Assembly (NCBI GenBank): GCA_004352715.1
Contig: SCFE01000002.1
Coordinates: 3,170,570-3,192,195 of the forward strand
Source of the DNA: Hofstenia miamia
Lineage: Eukaryota; Xenacoelomorpha; Acoela
Length of the DNA stretch: 21,626 nt
Direction of reading: 5' to 3'
Positions 8,625-18,187 of the stretch are shown in pieces; the stretch's first letter is position 1, and every line of letters starts with the position of its first letter. The position numbers were made by a program, and so were the translations under genes. The notes below the pieces were generated by a model. The model ran no database searches. It worked only from the letters and a program-made list of their open reading frames with translations, and had not been told where the DNA came from.

Positions 8625-8690
8625 TACCGGCCAAAACCGGCCGAAAACCGACAGTCCGGTATTAGCTATTGCCGGTTCCAACTCTGTTAT
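8625..8690. repeat. CCGG-rich repeat fragment
   Basis: Contains the tandem ACCGGCCAAAACCGGCCGAA and ends in TGCCGGTTCCAACTCTG. It is far GC-richer than its surroundings and probably the terminal part of a transposable element. No partner end was found. Confidence 0.4.
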
Positions 8691-9151
8691 GGAGGTAGTT
8701 ATTAATTTGATTTTTAATTTAATTTTTGATTCGCTTTATTTCAATTGGTAAGTTATTCCATAGATCAACTGTTGAGTTTAAAAAGAAAATTTTTAAAGGA
8801 AATGCTTCTTGAACTTCACTTTAATGAATTTGGATATCCTTGAATGATAAGTTGAACATGCATATAAAGAAAATTGCAGTTTACTGTATGGTGAGCGCTG
8901 GTTTGAGATGTCCCAAAATTTTATTAATGAAAAGTATCTTATGAAATATGAAGCAACATTAATACAATGTAGTTGTATAATTTTCGTCATAAACTTTAGC
9001 TGCCCATTTGATTTGTGAATCAATTTTATTTATTAATGAGTGGTTTATGTTATTGAATAAGATATTACAGTATATGTTATGACTTAATACCTAGTTGTAT
9101 AGTTGGTATGCCGTCTACACCGGCATACGAGGTAAATGACTAAAAACGAAG
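8691..9151. other. AT-rich stretch with no assignable feature
   Basis: A 76-codon open frame exists on the minus strand (8793-9023), but its composition is not clearly coding and I recognise nothing in it. Confidence 0.35.
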
Positions 9152-9390
9152 AAGTAGAAAACATATATTACTTAGAAAAACATTTGATATTTAGGTTCGC
9201 CAAAAAAGTTATTTTTGCATATATCGTATCAAGTGTTAAGTAGAAAACATGTATTGCTTAGGAAAACATTTGAATTTAGGATTGTCATAAGGTTGTTACT
9301 GTATGTGTCTTATTAAAAATTAAGTAAAAAAACGTGCATTGCTTAGAAAAACATTTGAATTTATGAGGGCCGTGAAGTTTTTTCTTTTGC
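9152..9390. repeat. Irregular tandem repeat, block 1 (period about 85 bp)
   Basis: Three diverged units starting at 9152, 9238 and 9322. Each begins AAGTAGAAAACAT or close, then ATTGCTTAGAAAAACATTTGA, a variable middle, and an ATATGTCTTATT-like end. Confidence 0.75.
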
Positions 9391-9393
9391 AAG

Positions 9394-9418
9394 TAGAATG
9401 TGTTTTAATCACATTCTA
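9394..9418. repeat. Short perfect hairpin
   Basis: Arms TAGAATGTG and CACATTCTA separated by TTTTAAT, directly after block 1 of the tandem repeat. Confidence 0.6.
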
Positions 9419-9825
9419 TTATGAAGGAAATTTGATGTAGTAATGCAAGCACTCTGTGAGGATAGTTGCAGAAATATTTTCAATTTACCGCAATTCAGTC
9501 ACAAAATCTAACTAACAGTATCCGTGCTATTCAGTAAACTATAGTAGCATTGAATCCAATTTTCCGCAATCTTTATGTGAATTAAACTCCATGCATCTTA
9601 GGTGTTACAATAAATATTGGTCAATAAAACTAATCACTATTACTATTTTTACATATTGTTCTGTGCACAGCTCTCATAGATCAGGTTTAAATGTTTTATG
9701 TACATTTGCTATTGAAATTTAAACTTTATAAACATAAAGTCGATCATATATATGTCTAATTAATTTTATAGTAAACAGCATGTATTTGAAGAGATTTGTG
9801 TATTTTCAGCAATGTATTTAAATTT

Positions 9826-10066
9826 AGCATCGCCGTAATTCTGTTCTTGTATATGTCTTCTAAATGTTAAGTAGAAAACATATATTTAGAGAAATGTTTT
9901 GATTTGGGATAACAATAAGATTGTTCTTGTATATTTCTTCTTAATTGTTAAGCAGAAAGCACATATGTATTTCTTGTATATTTCTTCTTAATTGTTAAGC
10001 AGAAAGCACATATTGCTTAGAGAAACGTTTGAATTTAGAAGAGCTGAAATGTTGTTCTTTGCCTGC
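9826..10066. repeat. Irregular tandem repeat, block 2
   Basis: Units start at 9869, 9950 and 9997, preceded by a partial unit. The unit at 9950 is only 47 bp, so about 43 bp occurs twice exactly (roughly 9925-9966 and 9972-10013), ending AAGCAGAAAGCACATAT. This points to a recent slippage or unequal exchange within an old array. Confidence 0.75.
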
Positions 10067-13000
10067 ATACTCTATGTTTGACATAATAAAAGGACAATCA
10101 CACCATTACACGAAATTTAATTTAAGATTTTTTAGCCCTCTAGTGGATGAATTTAGTAGTGTAGGTGAAAAATTATTTTGAAATTAAATTGACTTCATTT
10201 TACCTCCATTTCTGTTTGAAATCAAAGCTACCATGACTCATTACGAAAACACTCTAAGTGTGAAGTTCAATGACTTATATTTGTATATGTTTTTTTCAGA
10301 AACATATTAAGGATGGAAGCCTATCATTTCTATATTCTTGGTTATCAATATTGGTACTTTAAAAAATTCAAACTCAAATTCTTCTCTGAACTTTGAACTT
10401 TAGCAATAACAAATATTTCGTTGAAAATCAATATACTGTATAATTATATTGTAGTTTTTTGTCGAATTAACTTACTGCCAATAAACAGTAGAAAGTAGAA
10501 ACAAATGGTGGCTTAATACTGGCTCAAGATGGGAATATGTCAGTGGTAAATTTTTAAGACTGTATGACTATGACCCAGTTAACGCAAAATAACTGAATGG
10601 AGCAAGTGATTCAGAAGAAGATGGCATTGGCCCAGTTATATCAGTCTATCACTCAATTGCAACCTACTGTTTAATATATGTTCATTTATTAAAGTTCAAA
10701 CTAAATGTTTTGTCAGTTAAAGCAAATGCTTGATGCGGGAACTTCAATAAGCATGGCTTGAGGCGGATACGTGTTGCATATTTTAGCAGAAATGGAACCG
10801 TGCCTTGCTTTATATCATACCGTGCTGTGCTCATGTCGTGCAAGTGCTAATTTTTACAGAAAATTTTGCCGACATTAATGTACGTATCAAACATATTTGT
10901 TATTTTGATTTTCGAAATCTATATTAATTTGCACATTAAGATCATCGAAAGTTGTTTCTCAGACAATTTTTAAAGTATTGAAATATAATAAGAATATCAC
11001 AACCTTATGATTTTTATAAAATGTATAAGATATATAGTGTAATGATAATTATTTAAATTACTTGAATATATTAATATTTTAAAAAACAAAACGTCAATCC
11101 TACATTTTTTTAATATAAGAAATGAAAGGCAGATTATGTAGAGCATGCTTTTAAATTTGAAAATCGAAAGTAACAAAAGTGTTTAATTTTGACCATTTTT
11201 ATTGGCCGATGTGATGGTACCACATTTAATATATCGAGAAAAGGAACAATAGTTTCATACGGAACTATTCACTGCGAACATTGTGATATATATAGTTTAT
11301 CAATAGCATCAATACTCAAAGACCAATGGGGTCTTAAATGTGTCATTTGAAGAAATATAATAGAAATTCGAAATTGTTTGAAAAAAAATTCCAAAATTAT
11401 AAGAAAAAAGGTGTAAAAATCTGATTTTGATCTTGTAAAATAGGTTTAGAGTTATTCCTTTAAACTCTGAAAACAGCTAAGAAATCTGAACAAGATTCAA
11501 TTAGTATTGCCTTTAAAATTTATAAATATATTGCGCGACATTTTTAACATTTACATATATTGAATTGTATTATTTTATTCAATTTCACTCAAAGAGATTG
11601 GTAATGACTTCTATTATATATTAAGCAATACAGTGCAGCTAGATAATGTACAACAAACACCCATTTCTATGAAATAGAGCTGCACTGAATGAATTGTCCT
11701 TGAAAAGCACTTTAAGTTCGTAATAATCTACTGATACATTGTTCGCAGTTTACAATAAAAGTATTGATCAAATCGGAAATCGACAAACACTGCCACATGG
11801 AGCTATTGTTGTGTAGGAGAATGATATATTTTTTATGACTACAGCGTCAAAATTGACTACACAGTAACCTTCCGAAGTTATTCTACTCCAAGGTTAAAAT
11901 TGCTTTGCTCTAGACAGGTCAATGACATAATTTCAGATATCAAAGGAAGCTCTAATCCTTTGTTTACATAAAGCAAATATTGAAATGCTATTAAAGTGGT
12001 ATGTTTTTATCAATTAATTTATCGCTCTAAAAATAGGGAAAATTTGGGCTGTCTAAATATATAAAGTTGAGAGCTAAAATATGAAAAGTGAAGAAGAGAC
12101 AAAGAAGAATGCTATAATGTACAAGGATAAGCTCAGCCAAATATAGTAGATGCACTATTTTTAGACGGATGCCAAACTAATAATATATCAGAAAGTCATC
12201 CAAACATATAAAATGCACTATTTTGTAGCGGATATTGTAGTGGACTGTATGCGCCATATTGTATATATCCTCGACTATAGCTATCACTGAATGCAAACAT
12301 ATATTAACACAAAATGTAAATAAAATATATTAATTTACAATCAACAATTTTAATGCCATAAATACTCAAAATCGCATTAACAACAGTGATTTAGTTATAT
12401 TTGAAATTACTACTGAAATTTCAAGCAAATTTCAGAAATATAATATTCGTAAAATCGATGCAAGAATAACACGTATGTACAAGATGAAGAAAACTAAATA
12501 TTTAGAAAGCAGTTGCATAACTTAATAGTATAGTGGAAGATTCAATTTTGGGCTCCAAAGAATGGTCAGTGTTCCTCAGAAACTGATTGATATTCTTCAA
12601 CCTATAAATATACCAGTTTAGATTTTTCAAATCCTTTGAATTTTTAATATTAAAATAGCTAAGCTTACAAATATATATTAATGAATACATGCTTTTCATT
12701 TAAGTGCCCCTTCATACAAGGGTAGCTGTAAATCTAATGTAAAATATTTAGATTTTCTTGTCAATCTGCATATATTTAAAATTGTGTTAATAAGTCTATG
12801 CTCTATTTATATTTATTTGAATGTATACAATTGTAACGATGTAATTCAAGTTGGAAATGACGAAAAAATAAACATATATAGAAATATATTTTAGCTGCTC
12901 AAAAACATTAATAGGGCACATTTTATAAAAACTAACAGAACGTTGTTACAGGTATTATGAAATATTTCAATATATAAAATAATAAACTAATATGATTTAA

Positions 13001-13177
13001 CTCATTACTTCATTGTACTGCTATGGTTGCAAAGTAGAGAAAAAGATGAGCGCCTTACTATGTTTTTCCTCAAAACATGCTTTGTAGTCAATATAAATGG
13101 ACAATTTGCTCAATCAAATAAACGTGAAATCAAAGCTGTTTAAATATAAATATAGACTTTAGATATCAGTCTATCAG
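10067..13177. other. Long AT-rich stretch, nothing firm
   Basis: No supported gene. Three weak items are reported as findings: a glutamine-rich reading frame at 10564-10674, an inverted repeat at 11631-11687, and repeated short motifs around 12150-12240. The stretch is probably intron of LETM1 or intergenic. Confidence 0.4.
11631..11687. repeat. Inverted repeat with perfect 10 bp arms
   Basis: CAGTGCAGCT at 11631-11640 and AGCTGCACTG at 11678-11687 with a 37 base AT-rich loop. The arms are much GC-richer than their surroundings. Confidence 0.55.
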
Positions 13178-13420
13178 ATTCCGAGAGTGAAGCATTAATA
13201 CCTTTTCTTCTCGAATGTCTGTGCTATGAAATTCAAAAATTTTAATGGAATTTCCCTTGTTTGAAAGGGTGAATTCAATGCAATTTTGCTCAATTAATTT
13301 TTGAAGTTTTTCTAAATTTCAGTAGTTATATAGAATCAGTAGCTTTCGAATTTCAACAATCCGAGAGTGAAGGAACATTATATGATATTGCTTGTCCATT
13401 AAAGCCAAAAATAAATTTTA

Positions 13421-13870
13421 TCAATGTATTAAGATAGCTAATAAATCACATTTTAAAGCGCCATCTATCGACAAGGAAAATCTTACTACAAAAATATTTC
13501 GTCTAATGATTTCTTTGACAAATGTATAATTTTCGAACAACTTTTCACTGCTTTTGTATATCCAGACTTCTGGATTTCTACATAAAGATTTAACTAACAT
13601 TAATTTCATTTTTGCATTTATAAAATTTGCTACATGTGAAATAGTTTTAATTCCCATTGCCATTTTTCGTAGCACTATGCCTATGTGATTTGAATAGTTT
13701 AATTTACTGTCAACTTACTCCAAGATATTTAAAAGTTTCAACTTGAACAATTTTTGACCCCGAGAAATTTAAAATATTTGCTTTAAATTTTAATTTAAAA
13801 TTTACATTGTATATTTGTTGATTTTTTCTATGTCTAAAACTCAAGTCCATATACTGAGATTCATTTAATA
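13421..13870 (-). mobile_element. LINE-like reverse transcriptase fragment
   Basis: Minus strand. The segment VNFKLKFKANILNFSGSK is followed by IVQVETFKYLGV (13716-13751). The V..FKYLGV motif is typical of the thumb-side end of non-LTR retrotransposon reverse transcriptases. After a frameshift the reading continues as LRKMAMGIKTISHVANFINAKMKLMLVKSL (13580-13675), matching the helical segment that usually follows. Stops and frame changes show it is dead. The clade cannot be set; Jockey- or CR1-like is a guess. Confidence 0.55.
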
Positions 13871-14248
13871 CTTCGATCATTTTAGAAAGTCTCCGGACGA
13901 ATTGGCAGAGTGTAGACTCAAATACAGTAAATTGATTAAAAATGCTGTGCCAACTATATTTCCTGACAGGCGCGCATTGAAAATTTCTGAAGGGGTCAAA
14001 TTTTTATCTGAGGCATATAGGCCTAGGTAGTTTTTTCACCCTCTTAGCATAATGCTGTGCTCACCCGTGCATAAATGATAAATCAAACCAAAAGACAGAC
14101 GGAGATAATAAGAATAACATGAAATATTACTTTTTCTGCATTTTATGTCAAAGAAAAAGTCTGTTCATCAATATATCAATCAGATCAGATCCTATGTTTC
14201 CTGATTACCCTGCATATTATCAACCAAAAAATTAAACCTTCTAGAATA

Positions 14249-15591
14249 CTGCCTCAAAGAAAACGTTTTAAACTAAGTGAAGAAACTGTGAACTCTTTTA
14301 AAAAATGATAACTTAGATTTCTTGGATATTGCTTTACATTGTGAACCATTGTATTACAAAGGTTACACTTTTGACTTGGAATGCATAAGTTTTGTGAAAT
14401 TTTTACAGATATTTAATGGATCAATAGTAGTGGACAGATCTTTGTCTCTTACTAAATTTCAAGGTAAAATCTCTGTGCCTGCATTTATTGGAGCAACAGA
14501 AATTGTTCAAGCCTATTATAGATATTTACTCAGTTGTTCATTTGTTGATCAAAAATCTCAACTACAGTATCTCTTTGCTTTTGTAAATAATTTTGAAAAC
14601 CATTTTATCAATGATTCTAAAAATATGCTCTCACACTTGTTGAAAGACACTGAAGAGTGTGTTGTAGATTCTGAAGTAAGCCTTGATGTCATTTGTTTTA
14701 TCTGTGATCAGCCTCATTTGGTCTCTTTAAGTTTCAACAAAAATGCAACCTAAATGAGATGATGTTTGCTCATCACTGTATACTAGAATTGTGAAAGCCA
14801 CAATTGTTACTTTACTACGTCTCATTGGAAATGTTCTAATATTGATTCAAATAGGATTTCTTGCTGCAAACAACAAATGCTCTTATTTTAACTGTTGACC
14901 CATTTTTACATGTCATTGATGTTATCTTAAGTACAAATGGTTATGACTACATTTAGGAAAGATACAAAGTTACATGATTGAATCAAGATTTGGTGTACAT
15001 AGACAAATCACCAGTAGATATAAGTTAAAAGTTGCATATAATTTGGATGGAGAAAAAAAGTTTGTGCACAACATCTTCTTTTAACTAATGAACTAGTTAC
15101 TTTCCTGGGTGGAGCAAATGAAAGTGATAATTCTACAGTTGATTTGTTACTCATCATCACTGATGAACTAATTGAATATAATTGAGTATGATATCCTGTT
15201 TTATATTTCTGGATATATAATTATGAAAATTCTGAAATGATGCAATGAATGGTCATTCTCTTATGTTGACGAGGACGTGCATTTTAGTTTTAGAGATCCA
15301 TTGAATTGAGGTGGTTTGCTGGTGCCAATCCATCAAATTCTTGAAGTTTGTACTTGGTGCTTTTCAGGGTTTGAAGAACTGCTTGACGTATGGGATAAAG
15401 GTCACAGGAAGCTTTTATGTTGTCTTTTCAATGAATGTTACCTTTCCAAATTAAATGTGTGCAATAAGTGCCTACAAATTACATTTAGAACTCTTTCTAA
15501 CATATCTTTGAATAATTTTTCAAAGGTAGTGAAAGACACTCTTGGAGATATTAGACTAACAAAATTGAACAAGTTATCAAAATTTGCCTGA
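14249..15591 (+). pseudogene. Intronless remnant of an unrecognised protein (possible processed pseudogene)
   Basis: Plus strand; coding-like blocks follow each other in order with frame changes and stops. Block 1 (14249-14302) reads LPQRKRFKLSEETVNSFKK and loses frame in an A run. Block 2 (14301-14750) is the longest at about 150 codons, from NDNLDFLDIALHCEPLYYK to CFICDQPHLVSLS. It shifts near 14735 into FQQKCNLNEMMFAHH. Block 3 (about 14850-14955) reads LLQTTNALILTVDPFLHVID. Block 4 (about 15073-15185) reads LLLTNELVTFLGGANESD then LLLIITDELIEY. Block 5 (15241-15591) has one stop at 15307 and runs from YVDEDVHFSFRDPLN through FEELLDVWDKGHRKLLCCLF to LGDIRLTKLNKLSKFA then TGA. The helical, leucine-rich pattern could suit an armadillo/HEAT-like protein, but I do not recognise the family. 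No intron signals separate the blocks and no clear poly(A) remnant was seen. It could instead be a decayed transposon protein. Confidence 0.55.
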
Positions 15592-15970
15592 TTATTATTA
15601 ATATTATTTCAATTTTGTAATGTACAATATAAGTTTGTATATTTCAAAGTGTTACTACAGTTAATTAAAGTTGAAATTAAAGTAATCCTCACTTTTATCC
15701 AACTCAGAATTCCATGTCATGGCCTGTAGTTTAAGACAGTCTTGCACTTTTGTGTGCCATATGTAAAAATATATCTTACAAAAGAAAATTTTTATTAAGA
15801 TAAGTAATCACTATTTATCATTTGAAACACCAAATAATATATCCAATTACACCTCAATGAATAGGATATAGATATAAGCATGGGCATGAGAAGGAAAGAG
15901 ATAGATAATGAAGATCAAGCTAACATTTTCGTAAAAAATTTACCAACCCATTTTTTACTGACTTAGTAGA
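15592..15970. other. AT-rich spacer between pseudogene and mariner
   Basis: Possible 3' UTR remnant of the preceding pseudogene; no distinct feature. Confidence 0.3.
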
Positions 15971-15974
15971 TATA

Positions 15975-16001
15975 TGAGGTCTGGCTAAAAAGAATTTGAC
16001 C
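15975..16001 (+). repeat. Mariner ITR (3' side of transposase)
   Basis: Inverted match to 18159-18185; preceded by TA at 15973-15974. Confidence 0.9.
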
Positions 16002-16039
16002 TTCATCTTTTTGACTATAGAAGAAAATAAAAGTTATGT

Positions 16040-16930
16040 CTTAATTTTGAATTCACTATATATTTCATTCATAACAATTTAATGCCAAAATACTGTGGCA
16101 TAATGGTGTTAAGTCAAAAGGATAATAAAAAGAAGTAACTAAGACTATCAGTAATATATTTAATTATACTATTTAATTATGCTATAATCAAAAGCAGATG
16201 ACAAACAAATTAATGAATTGTAAACAAATTTGAATCTATGAACAGGTACATGCTGATTGTTTAATTGTTTGTGAAATATGATTATAAGTAGTGTGAAGTG
16301 GATTTAGTGTTTGATTATATATGACAATGGAAAGCTAAACGTCTTAGTGCACTAGTAGTCTGTTGGTGGTCCCCAGATTCATCTAAAGAGATTCTTGGAG
16401 CAGATGTACACTCAGCAATTCAAAATGTGATGCAGCTGGTAGCCGGGACTTCCCTATGTGCTCTTAAGTTAGGTTTATGTGTAAGGATTTTTATTCATTG
16501 TAGCTTTCCAATCCATCAATTTGCTATAATATAATATGTCATCAAATAGCTGAACAGCTACTGTTAGGCTAACCCTTTTTAGAGCCAAATTGCAAAGGTA
16601 TTATAACAGTTGTGAACTTTCATTTATTGCTATTATCAGTTATAACAAGAACAATCAATACACTAAATTGCTAAGGAATCACGACACACAATCACTGAGA
16701 ACATTTCCGCACCATGAGCTTTGTTTGTGAGTCACAATTGCTTCCATGGTAACTGGTGATCCTTTGCCATTCCAGGTTCCTCCTTGAGTTGCCATGCTTG
16801 GCGTTGGTTTCAACCCTGATAACATCTTGCAGCATTCAATCTAAACAAGTTGTTAGTAACACCTTAACTTGCTAAGAATGGAAAGCTGGATTAATTAAAG
16901 GAAATTGTTGCAGTGTTACCAGAATATATC
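16040..16930. other. Extra segment inside the mariner, origin unknown
   Basis: About 0.9 kb not expected in a mariner. It contains two GC-richer islands, about 16340-16490 and 16690-16850. On the minus strand the second keeps an open frame (GLKPTPSMATQGGTWNGKGS and following, to a stop near 16692) that I do not recognise. It could be a later insertion, but I could not find its target duplication. Confidence 0.4.
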
Positions 16931-16964
16931 TATAAATCTACTTGTACAAATTCTACAATACACA

Positions 16965-17971
16965 TATACAGTAAACAGTATCAAACCTTCCAATTTTCAA
17001 AGCACCCTTTTTCTTGTATGGCTCAGAGTTGATCTCTCACATTGTCCATGATAATCTGTTGAGCCTGGAATTGATGGCCCTTCAGTTGTTTCTTTCCTTT
17101 CGGAAACAACCAGAAATCAGCAGTGGACAAGTCTGGTGAGTAAGGAGGTTGGCAAATGAGAGGGACGCCATGCGTTGCCAAGACATTTCCAAACAACTGT
17201 AAGGAATGGCCTGGCGAATTGTCATGGTGCAAATGCCAGTTTTTTTAAGCACAAATCCTGCTTTTTGCATCAAACTGCTTCTCAAAGACATCATAGAACT
17301 TCTCTGTAGTACTCCTTAATCACTGGCTTATTTTCTGATGCAAATTTGTGATTCAGTCCCTTGCAGTCTAAGAAGACTGTCAACATGACCTTTGTTTTGC
17401 TATGCACCTGACATGCTTTCATTGGTCTCAGTGATGTTGGGCTTTTCCACTGAGACTATTGTGCTTTGGTCTCCGGGTTATAACCATATATCCATGTCTT
17501 ATTGCTGGTAATGATGGTATCCAGGTAGTCAGGGATTGCATCACAAGTTTGGAGCAAATCTTCAGTGGTTTCTTTGCGCACACACCGCTGCTCTTCAGAA
17601 AGCAGTCTTAGCACAAGTTTTGCAGCGACTAAGTGCATGCCCAAATCCTGTGTCAAAATGACATGGGCAGAGTCTTTGCTGATGTTTAATTTGTCACCAA
17701 TTTCACGCACTGTCAAATGGCGATTGTCCATGATGAGTTCATTAATGTTGATGACAACTTCATTGCAACATTTCAATTGCCTGCCAGATCAGAAGTCACT
17801 CTCCAAAGATGTTTGATCTTCCTTGACCCTGTTATACCTTTCTCTTATCTGTGTTATGCTCATGGATTCATCAAGAAAAGCCTGTTGTATTTTTCGAATT
17901 ATTTCTGCTTGTTTTTCACCCAACTTTTGACAAAATTTGATACAGTAGCACTGTTCTAACCATTCTGCCAT
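16965..17971 (-). pseudogene. Mariner transposase, inactivated
   Basis: The minus-strand start MAEWLEQCYCIKFCQKLG lies at 17971. The N-terminal helix-turn-helix part follows (ITQIRERYNRVKED, then LTVREIGDKLNISKDS), then the catalytic domain. The first catalytic Asp site reads TSNKTW instead of TGDESW, so that Asp is Asn. HHDNSPGH (17210-17232) holds the second, and YSPDLSTADFW the third, with exactly 34 residues between them, the DD34D signature of mariners. The C-terminus reads GCFENWK near 17000. Breaks: in-frame TGA near 17785, TAG near 17453, three TGA codons at about 17270-17296, a frameshift in the A run near 17245, and TGA near 17020. Family length is about 345 residues and this relic spans about that. 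Several stops are CGA-to-TGA changes. Confidence 0.93.
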
Positions 17972-18158
17972 CACTGATTGAATTGAAGAAATCAAAATTC
18001 ACTGAAAGTAAAATTATCACGTGATTCAAATGCCTCGTGATTGGATATAAAGAATAGAAATTGCCATTTGACCTTGAATTCAAGTAAAGCAAGTTTAAAC
18101 ACACATTTGAGAAGTTTTTCATCTTTCTAAAATCCTAGCATTAAAATTTAGATACCAT

Positions 18159-18185
18159 GGTCAGATACTTTTTAGACAGACCTCA
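18159..18185 (-). repeat. Mariner ITR (5' side of transposase)
   Basis: Inverted match to 15975-16001; followed by TA at 18186-18187. Confidence 0.9.
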
Positions 18186-18187
18186 TA

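Larger units (their letters stand above)
15975..18185 (-). mobile_element. Mariner (Tc1/mariner) element, degenerate, oversized
   Basis: The ends are inverted copies: 15975-16001 and 18159-18185 match in about 24 of 27 positions, reading inward TGAGGTCTGKCTAAAAAG and ending TGACC. Each end is next to a TA (15973-15974 and 18186-18187), the standard mariner target duplication. The transposase relic is on the minus strand. The unit is 2.2 kb, whereas mariners are usually about 1.3 kb; the excess lies between the transposase 3' end and the left ITR (about 16040-16930). Confidence 0.95.

Noticed and set aside
8793-9023. 76-codon minus-strand open frame
   Set aside because: Could be a LINE C-terminus, but no motif supports that and composition is not distinctive.
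17565-17959. Plus-strand open frames across the mariner
   Set aside because: Antisense to the mariner transposase relic.
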